Assembly: GCA_004173455.1 (NCBI GenBank)
Contig: SECL01000002.1
Span: forward strand, 62,001-126,000
DNA length: 64,000 bases
Source: Moraxellaceae bacterium
Lineage (GTDB): Bacteria; Pseudomonadota; Gammaproteobacteria; Pseudomonadales; Moraxellaceae
Reading direction: 5' to 3'
Below the pieces are notes generated by a model that worked only from the letters and a program-made list of their open reading frames with translations, had not been told where the DNA came from and ran no database searches. The position numbers were made by a program, and so were the translations under genes. Below are positions 58,643 through 64,000 of this stretch, piece after piece (within the stretch, counting starts at the first letter, position 1; each line of letters begins with the position of its first letter).

Positions 58643-59503
58643 ATGAACATCATGCCGCAGCAACCTCTAGTTTCTATTATTGTGCCTTGTTATAACCATC
58701 AGGATTATATTCAGGCCTGTATCGAAAGTATTATTGGCCAAAGTTATCCCAATCTTGAATTTATCATTATTGATGATGGCTCCAAAGACAGTTCGGCTGA
58801 AAAAATCAAGGCGCTGGAAAATCAATGCAAGGCGCGATTTAGCCGTTTTGAATTTAGGGTTAGACCCAACAAAGGCTTAAGTGCGACCTTAAATGAAGGC
58901 TTGGCCTGGATTAAGGGCGAGTACTTTTGTGTGATTGCATCCGATGATCTGATGACTGCGGATAAAGTGGCCATCCAAATCCGCTATGCGCTAAAAAATC
59001 CAGAAATAACCTCTATTTATGGCAGTGTGCAACTCATTGACGAGCATGGCGATTTAAGGCAAAAAAAACAACTGGATTATCAGGAGTACGGGTTTGATGA
59101 AATTTTCCTCAACCGTTTTACGTTGTATGCACCCACGCAAATGCATAAAACCAAGGATTTTCTAAGTTTGGGCGGCTTCAATGAGCAAACCAAAATAGAA
59201 GATTGGGATATATTGTTGCGGCTAGCCAAAGCCAATAAGAAAATAGTCTGCGTGCCAGAATTGTTGGCTTATTATCGCATGCATGCCAATAACACGTTTA
59301 ATCAGCACGATTTAATGTTGCGTGAGTTACTAAAAATTATTCAGCTTTATCGTGAGGAACCATTATTTAAACTCGCAAGACTGAATATTCTAAGAATCAA
59401 TAAATTAAAACCTATGAAAAAAGTGAATAAACTACACTATTATTTATTAAAATTAACCTACGCCTTATATCACTACGGCCTGAAGTTAAGCTTGAAAAAA
59501 TAG
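58643..59503 (+). CDS. Glycosyltransferase family 2
   Basis: 286 residues, GT-A fold, inverting. VSIIVPCYNHQDYIQACIES at the N-terminus, FIIIDDGSKDSS, NKGLSATLNEGL, the metal-binding IASDDLMT in the DXD position, and FNEQTKIEDWDILLRLA with the catalytic-base region ED. The C-terminal 50 residues are basic and AT-rich in codons, perhaps a membrane-contacting tail. Three bases after the aminotransferase stop, so it may transfer the amino sugar made by the preceding genes; that is inference from order. Confidence 0.92.
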   Translation: MNIMPQQPLVSIIVPCYNHQDYIQACIESIIGQSYPNLEFIIIDDGSKDSSAEKIKALENQCKARFSRFEFRVRPNKGLSATLNEGLAWIKGEYFCVIASDDLMTADKVAIQIRYALKNPEITSIYGSVQLIDEHGDLRQKKQLDYQEYGFDEIFLNRFTLYAPTQMHKTKDFLSLGGFNEQTKIEDWDILLRLAKANKKIVCVPELLAYYRMHANNTFNQHDLMLRELLKIIQLYREEPLFKLARLNILRINKLKPMKKVNKLHYYLLKLTYALYHYGLKLSLKK

Positions 59504-59521
59504 ACCCGTCATTTAAAAAAT

Positions 59522-60535
59522 TTAAGTATTAAACCCATTGGGGTTGTGACTTTGCCAGTTCCATAAATCCTTAATCATGGTGTCTAAAGAATATTGCGCT
59601 TTCCAGCCTAATTCATTTTGTGCCTTGTTGGCATTGGCCCAGAACGCAGCAATATCACCAGCACGCCGTGGTGCAATCTGGTAAGGAATACTAATCCCGG
59701 TCACTTGCTCAAAAGTCTGAACAATTTGCTGAACCGATTGACCCTGGCCAGTCCCGAGATTCCAGATAAAGTTGCCTGTTTTTCCGCGCAAATATTGCAA
59801 TGCCTTAAGGTGACCCTGCGCCAAATCCATCACATGCAGATAATCACGAATTGCAGTGCCGTCAGGCGTGTCATAGTCATTACCAAAAATATTTAAGCTG
59901 GCCAGCTTGCCGACGGCCACTTGCGCCACATAGGGCAGCAGGTTATTGGGAATACCTTGCGGATCTTCGCCTAAAAGGCCACCAGGATGCGCTCCAATGG
60001 GATTAAAGTAGCGCAAGTTGGCAAAGGCCCACTGCGGCTCAGCCTGCGCCATTTTTTCCAGCATTTGCTCAATCACCAGTTTGGTATAGCCGTAATTATT
60101 GGTGGGCATACCCAGCGGCATGATTTCTACAAATTCCCGCGTTGCATTGTCACCATACACCGTCGCAGATGAGCTAAACACCAACTGATGCACATGATGC
60201 TGCTGCATCACCTGAAGCAGTTGTACCGTTCCATTAATATTATTATCAAAATACGCCAGTGGCTTTTGCATACTCTCGCCAACGGCTTTTAATCCTGCAA
60301 AATGAATGACAGCCTCAATCGGATAACGCTCAAAAACCTGCTGTAGCTCGCGTTCATGGCGAATATCACCCTCTACAAAGGGTACAGGCTGACTGGTAAT
60401 TTGCTCAATGCGCTCAATAGCAACCTTAGAGCTGTTGCATAAATTATCAAAAATAACAATATCATAGCCTGCCTGTAATAATACAACTGCAGTGTGTGAG
60501 CCGATATAACCCGCACCGCCAGTAATTAAAATCAT
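59522..60535 (-). CDS. galE: UDP-glucose 4-epimerase
   Basis: Interconverts UDP-glucose and UDP-galactose (in this family often also the N-acetyl forms). 337 residues: ITGGAGYIGSHTAVVLL, FAGLKAVGES, VFSSSATVYGD, the Y-x3-K motif in NNYGYTKLVIE, and GTGQGQSVQQIV. Leftward, so convergent with the GT2 gene 18 bases away, and 51 bases downstream of the third GT4 gene with which it probably forms a unit. Supplies galactose for the core. Confidence 0.94.
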   Translation of the reverse strand: MILITGGAGYIGSHTAVVLLQAGYDIVIFDNLCNSSKVAIERIEQITSQPVPFVEGDIRHERELQQVFERYPIEAVIHFAGLKAVGESMQKPLAYFDNNINGTVQLLQVMQQHHVHQLVFSSSATVYGDNATREFVEIMPLGMPTNNYGYTKLVIEQMLEKMAQAEPQWAFANLRYFNPIGAHPGGLLGEDPQGIPNNLLPYVAQVAVGKLASLNIFGNDYDTPDGTAIRDYLHVMDLAQGHLKALQYLRGKTGNFIWNLGTGQGQSVQQIVQTFEQVTGISIPYQIAPRRAGDIAAFWANANKAQNELGWKAQYSLDTMIKDLWNWQSHNPNGFNT

Positions 60536-60586
60536 GCCAAATCCATCAATACGTCAATCGGGTGAGAAATAATTTATGCGTTAATT

Positions 60587-61681
60587 TTAGGATGCAAGTT
60601 TCATAAAGCGTTGGTACATGTGATGCATGGATATTTTCTGTTTATCCTCATCAGTGACCACATACGGCTGTTTGACCATCTCATAAAGTGTTTTTGCCAA
60701 TGCGTGCTGGTCTTGTGGGGCAATCAGGCCACACTGCATATGCGCTGCGCTCAGTTGCTCACGAATTCCTGAAGAACAGGCATAGGCCACGACCGGAATC
60801 CCCAGCAGCAGCGCCTCGGCAATACACATGGGCGTGCCTTCAGCAAAGGAACTAGACACCAGACATTTGGCATTCATCATATACGGGGCAGGATTATTGA
60901 CCCGGCCAATAAAATCAATCCGATCGTGTAAGTTAAGCTCACGGATCAGATTCTGCACCATTTCTCGCTCCGGCCCATCGCCAATAATGGCCATACGACC
61001 AGTTAAGCCACTTTGGGCAAACGCGATTAGGGCATGATCCACTTGCTTGATTTTATGCACACGTCCGACAAAAACAACGTCCCATTGCTGATCCACCTGC
61101 ACATCATTTAAAGAAGCATATAGTTTTTGCTGATCCACGCCATTATGGATGGTCAGCAGGGTTGAGTTGGGCAGTAGGGGACTATATTTGTCGGTTAAAT
61201 GCTGGCTAACCGTGACGATATTGGCGCCATCCAGCAGTCTTACAAATTTGCGGGTATAGCGGCTGACGCGCAAACTCTCTTTAAGGTGTTTAAAAATATT
61301 CTGGGTAGGCCGTTTTTCAATCAAATCACCATGCACCCAATGCCACACATTTCCGCTTAGATAAGGCCGCAACCAGTGACCGTTGTTGTATTCAGGAATA
61401 ATCAGGTCAAACTGCTGCGCCAAAAGTTGCTGTAAGGTCTGTTGTTCGGTTTCTGTCAGAAAGCGGTCTTTCCAGAGTTTGCCGTGGGCAAAAAAATCCG
61501 AAAAGCCAAGATCAATATAATCAATGATTGGCGGTGTAGTAAAATAATTCCTCTTGCCATTTAATACGGCTAAAGTGACCTCATGACCTTGCCGCGCCAT
61601 ATAATCGGCCAGCTCAATGGTTACTTTTTCAGCGCCACCGCAGCCAAGATGATCAATAATAAACAGGATTTTTTTTGGCAT
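60587..61681 (-). CDS. Glycosyltransferase family 4 (third copy)
   Basis: 364 residues from the ATG at 61681 (MPKKILFIIDHLGCGGAEKV); a GTG four codons upstream is the alternative. GT-B fold: HLGCGGAEKVTIELADYM, a WHWVHGDLI element, HNGVDQQKLY, VVFVGRVHKIKQVDHALIAF, AIIGDGPEREMVQN, FIGRVNNPAPYM and an intact E-x7-E in SFAEGTPMCIAEALL. Similar to enzymes adding galactose or N-acetyl sugars to core; donor not decidable. Paired with galE, which hints at a UDP-galactose donor. Confidence 0.91.
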   Translation of the reverse strand: MPKKILFIIDHLGCGGAEKVTIELADYMARQGHEVTLAVLNGKRNYFTTPPIIDYIDLGFSDFFAHGKLWKDRFLTETEQQTLQQLLAQQFDLIIPEYNNGHWLRPYLSGNVWHWVHGDLIEKRPTQNIFKHLKESLRVSRYTRKFVRLLDGANIVTVSQHLTDKYSPLLPNSTLLTIHNGVDQQKLYASLNDVQVDQQWDVVFVGRVHKIKQVDHALIAFAQSGLTGRMAIIGDGPEREMVQNLIRELNLHDRIDFIGRVNNPAPYMMNAKCLVSSSFAEGTPMCIAEALLLGIPVVAYACSSGIREQLSAAHMQCGLIAPQDQHALAKTLYEMVKQPYVVTDEDKQKISMHHMYQRFMKLAS

Positions 61682-62022
61682 GGTGATGAGCACAAACCGG
61701 TGAGTAAACTGGGCTGAGAATATAGCTTAAATCACATTTTGATAGAATATTTTCTTTTTAAAATACACGGGTATTACTTCCAAGTACTCAAAAAAATTAT
61801 AAAAAAATCAAACAGCTAATTGTTGTTTTTTTAAGTCATTGTAGACAGGATGTTGAATGGTATTGCGAATAGCCAAAGCTAGTAATTTTTAGCCAAGCTT
61901 GTTAATAAGATTTTTTTTAAACCCGCTGTACAGTGGAGTAGTTACATATTTACAAAATTTAATAGCAGTTAAAATGATAAATTATTGAACGATATATGAA
62001 TTTCATCCATTAAGTTTCAATT
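61682..62022. other. divergent gap between the third GT4 gene and the GT52-like gene
   Basis: 341 bases, strongly AT-rich, no coding frame. It contains AGCCAAAGCT and AGCCAAGCTT as a near-direct repeat (about 61871-61905) and a possible promoter for the rightward gene (TTTACA at about 61946, 18-base spacer, AATGAT). Nothing firmer. Confidence 0.4.
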
Positions 62023-63012
62023 ATGACCATTGAACAATCATTACATAAAGTAGTTTGCGTCGTTCGCACGCCACTACAATTGTTTAATGCAATTGAGGCT
62101 TGTCAACGTTTTCACCAGCATGATTTAAAATATTTAATTGTGGTGGCTGGCTCAAACATAGATTTGCAGATGATGCAGGCCATGATCACCTCTGATCAGG
62201 ATTGGACTGCGGTTGAAACAGTCATTTTTCAGGGTTGGCATAAGCATTTTTATGGCTGGCAGCTCAATCGCTGGCTAATGGCACTTAAACCGGTTAAAGC
62301 AGTTTATATCGGCATGATTCGCCATGTTCCGTTGCATACGGTGAATATTTTACAACCCAAGCAAGTCTGGATTTTGGATGATGGTAATGAAAGCCTGATG
62401 ATCGCCCGACAGCTTGTCAAATGGCAACAACAAAAAATCAAATGGCAACAGCGTTGGCAAGACCAGATTCTGAGCCTGCAACTCACGCCCAATCGACTGC
62501 TCAAGGCGAATTTTTTTAGTGCTTTTGAAATTCCTGTTGTGCCAAACCAGTTGGTCCACAACGATTATCAATGCTTTAAAGTAAAAGTACATGATTTACC
62601 GGTACGATCTGATGTATTGGTCATTGGTTCAAATCTGGTCGGTACTTACCTGAAAAATGAATCAATACTTCTCTTACGCTTAAAGAACTTACGTCAACAT
62701 TTGCCTAGCAATGTTCCGCATTGGTATGCACCGCATCGTTATGAAACCGCCCAATCCATTGATAAAATTCAACAGCTTGGTTATTACATTTATCAGCCAT
62801 CGGGTATTTTGGAATACAGCCAGTTACAACAAGGCTGGCGATTTTCGGCTAGTTATAGTATTCGTTCTACAGCGATTGAAACACTCCATAAAATTTATGG
62901 CATTCTCGGGTTTTTGTGCCAATTACCCGTCAGTGATTTTGTCAGTGTGTCAAAGTGGCAGGAATGCTGTCATATCTGGCAACAACACGGTCAAACCATA
63001 CAACTGAAATAG
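62023..63012 (+). CDS. Putative glycosyltransferase, GT52/polysialyltransferase-like
   Basis: 329 residues. The N-terminus VVCVVRTPLQLFNAIEA resembles the start of GT52 and related sialyltransferase-like enzymes. WILDDGNES (116-124) has the DDG typical of that superfamily, and a PHRYE element near residue 235 occupies the place of their conserved H/E pair. The assignment rests on these landmarks and on the location. No sialic acid synthesis genes are in the window, so a non-sialic donor is likely. Stands alone between galE-GT4 (opposite) and galU. Confidence 0.55.
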   Translation: MTIEQSLHKVVCVVRTPLQLFNAIEACQRFHQHDLKYLIVVAGSNIDLQMMQAMITSDQDWTAVETVIFQGWHKHFYGWQLNRWLMALKPVKAVYIGMIRHVPLHTVNILQPKQVWILDDGNESLMIARQLVKWQQQKIKWQQRWQDQILSLQLTPNRLLKANFFSAFEIPVVPNQLVHNDYQCFKVKVHDLPVRSDVLVIGSNLVGTYLKNESILLLRLKNLRQHLPSNVPHWYAPHRYETAQSIDKIQQLGYYIYQPSGILEYSQLQQGWRFSASYSIRSTAIETLHKIYGILGFLCQLPVSDFVSVSKWQECCHIWQQHGQTIQLK

Positions 63013-63178
63013 TAAGAAAATAAACAATGATTGTGCGCAGAAAATTTTAAGCAGTAATGCTATGGAAAACACTATAAACTTAACAAAATTATATATTTAA
63101 GTTGCAAAATAAATTTGAGTAATCCCGGCAGTATGACAAAATAAATTTTTAATGGGTTAGGCGTTATCCGAGAGTGTT

Positions 63179-64000
63179 ATGTCGATAAAAAAAGCAGTAT
63201 TACCGGTTGCAGGTCTAGGTACACGTTTTTTACCTGCCAGTAAATCCATTCCAAAAGAAATGGTCACGGTGGTGGATCGTCCTGTGATTGATTATGTGGT
63301 GCAAGAAGCGATTGCAGCCGGAATTGAACAAATTATTTTGGTCACACATTCATCCAAACGGGCGATTGAAGATTACTTTGACAGTCATTACGAGCTAGAA
63401 GACACCCTGCAAAAGAAAAACAAGCTTGAGTTGCTGCAAGTGATTCAGAATATTATTCCTAAACACATTGACGTGGTGGCTGTACGGCAGCCGCAGCCAT
63501 TGGGTCTTGGCCATGCAGTGTTATGTGCCAAATCCGTGATTGGCAATGAACCATTTGCGGTGCTGTTACCGGATGTACTGGTAAAAAACGCTGGGATAGC
63601 CACGGGCGCTCCCCATGATTTGCAGCAAATGATCAGTTATTATAACCAGACCCGGCATGCGCAGATCATGGTGGAGCAGGTGGCACCCGAGCTGGTTTCC
63701 CAATATGGGGTGGTGGATATTGGAGGGCAAACTCTTGATGCAGGCCAAAGCCTGCAACTTAATGGTATTGTTGAAAAGCCAAAAATTAATGAAGCTCCTT
63801 CGCGTCTTGCTGTCGTAGGGCGTTATGTATTGCCAAGCCGGATTTTAAGCCTACTGGAACAAACCAGCCCCGGCGCTGGCGGCGAAATTCAGCTGACCGA
63901 TGCCATTGCTGCGCTGATGCATGAGGAGTTTGTTGATGCTTACCGTATGTCTGGCAAAACCTATGATTGTGGCAGCAAGATGGGTTATCTGGAAGCAATT
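63179..64000 (+). CDS. galU: UTP-glucose-1-phosphate uridylyltransferase, C-terminus cut off by the window end
   Basis: Makes UDP-glucose, the substrate of GalE and of glucosyltransferases. 274 residues visible from the ATG at 63179: KKAVLPVAGLGTRFLPASKS, IPKEMVTVVDRPVIDYVV, QPLGLGHAVLCAK, FAVLLPDVLV, IVEKPKINEAPS and GEIQLTDAIAALM, all typical of GalU. The frame is open to the last base. GAGAG lies seven bases upstream. In Acinetobacter galU belongs to the simple-sugar end of the capsule locus; here it adjoins the core-type locus. Confidence 0.95.
   Translation, partial: MSIKKAVLPVAGLGTRFLPASKSIPKEMVTVVDRPVIDYVVQEAIAAGIEQIILVTHSSKRAIEDYFDSHYELEDTLQKKNKLELLQVIQNIIPKHIDVVAVRQPQPLGLGHAVLCAKSVIGNEPFAVLLPDVLVKNAGIATGAPHDLQQMISYYNQTRHAQIMVEQVAPELVSQYGVVDIGGQTLDAGQSLQLNGIVEKPKINEAPSRLAVVGRYVLPSRILSLLEQTSPGAGGEIQLTDAIAALMHEEFVDAYRMSGKTYDCGSKMGYLEAI

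Overview
The window is ordinary bacterial chromosome: about 54 protein genes, one tRNA, and no phage, transposase or CRISPR array. Several genes point to Moraxellaceae, close to Acinetobacter. These are a CarO-type outer-membrane barrel, a PurL beginning MFIVAGA, an NMN adenylyltransferase of the NadM type, and above all a saccharide locus lying directly after glnE-ilvE, where Acinetobacter carries its lipooligosaccharide outer-core (OC) genes. By eye the base composition is less AT-rich than typical Acinetobacter, so a related genus such as Alkanindiges is possible. I cannot name the genus from sequence alone.

Layout. 1-31.7 kb is housekeeping: dgt (cut by the window edge), purL, a YqfO/NIF3-like protein, nadM, bcp, a small secreted protein, queC/queE, dapD, uraH/lipA, sthA, cca, maeB and a membrane PAS-GGDEF-EAL protein. 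A leftward S-adenosylmethionine (SAM)-themed run follows (ahcY, metF, a small membrane protein, bioA, rsmE), headed by a clear SAH riboswitch. Then come carO and the sulfate uptake set sbp-cysT-cysW-cysA with cysB. 31.9-46.4 kb holds pabC-mltG-tmk, a haloalkane dehalogenase, tRNA-Leu(CAA), queA, a DUF389 membrane protein, tgt, an orphan GAF histidine kinase, a SIMPL-domain protein, glnE and ilvE. 46.5-64 kb is a surface-saccharide locus: two ELM1/GtrOC1-family putative glycosyltransferases, a polysaccharide deacetylase, three GT4 enzymes, and one each of GT61-, GT2- and GT52-like enzymes. It also carries complete dTDP-L-rhamnose genes split in two parts (rmlD-rmlC and rmlB-rmlA), a dTDP-3-acetamido-3,6-dideoxyhexose branch (ketoisomerase/acetyltransferase fusion plus aminotransferase), galE, and galU cut by the window end.

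How the genes work together. Four queuosine genes (queE, queC, queA, tgt) sit in two clusters. The ahcY-metF-bioA-rsmE run shares SAM and S-adenosylhomocysteine (SAH) chemistry, and the riboswitch senses SAH. The cys genes import sulfate under CysB. In the saccharide locus RmlA and RmlB make dTDP-4-keto-6-deoxyglucose, which can go either to L-rhamnose (RmlC, RmlD) or to an N-acetylated 3-amino-6-deoxyhexose (fusion protein and aminotransferase). GalE and GalU supply UDP-sugars, and the glycosyltransferases assemble the product. No flippase or polymerase (Wzx, Wzy) is seen in the window, which fits a lipooligosaccharide core better than a capsule or O-antigen.

The less explained parts are non-coding: a 37-bp duplicated hairpin element after queA, a hairpin-rich 500-bp gap before the dehalogenase, a 3 x 17-bp tandem repeat abutting the ahcY stop, a 9-bp coding repeat at the end of tmk, and a 13-bp duplication before queE. 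In the accessory region the ketoisomerase-acetyltransferase fusion, with mixed specificity residues, is the most interesting protein.
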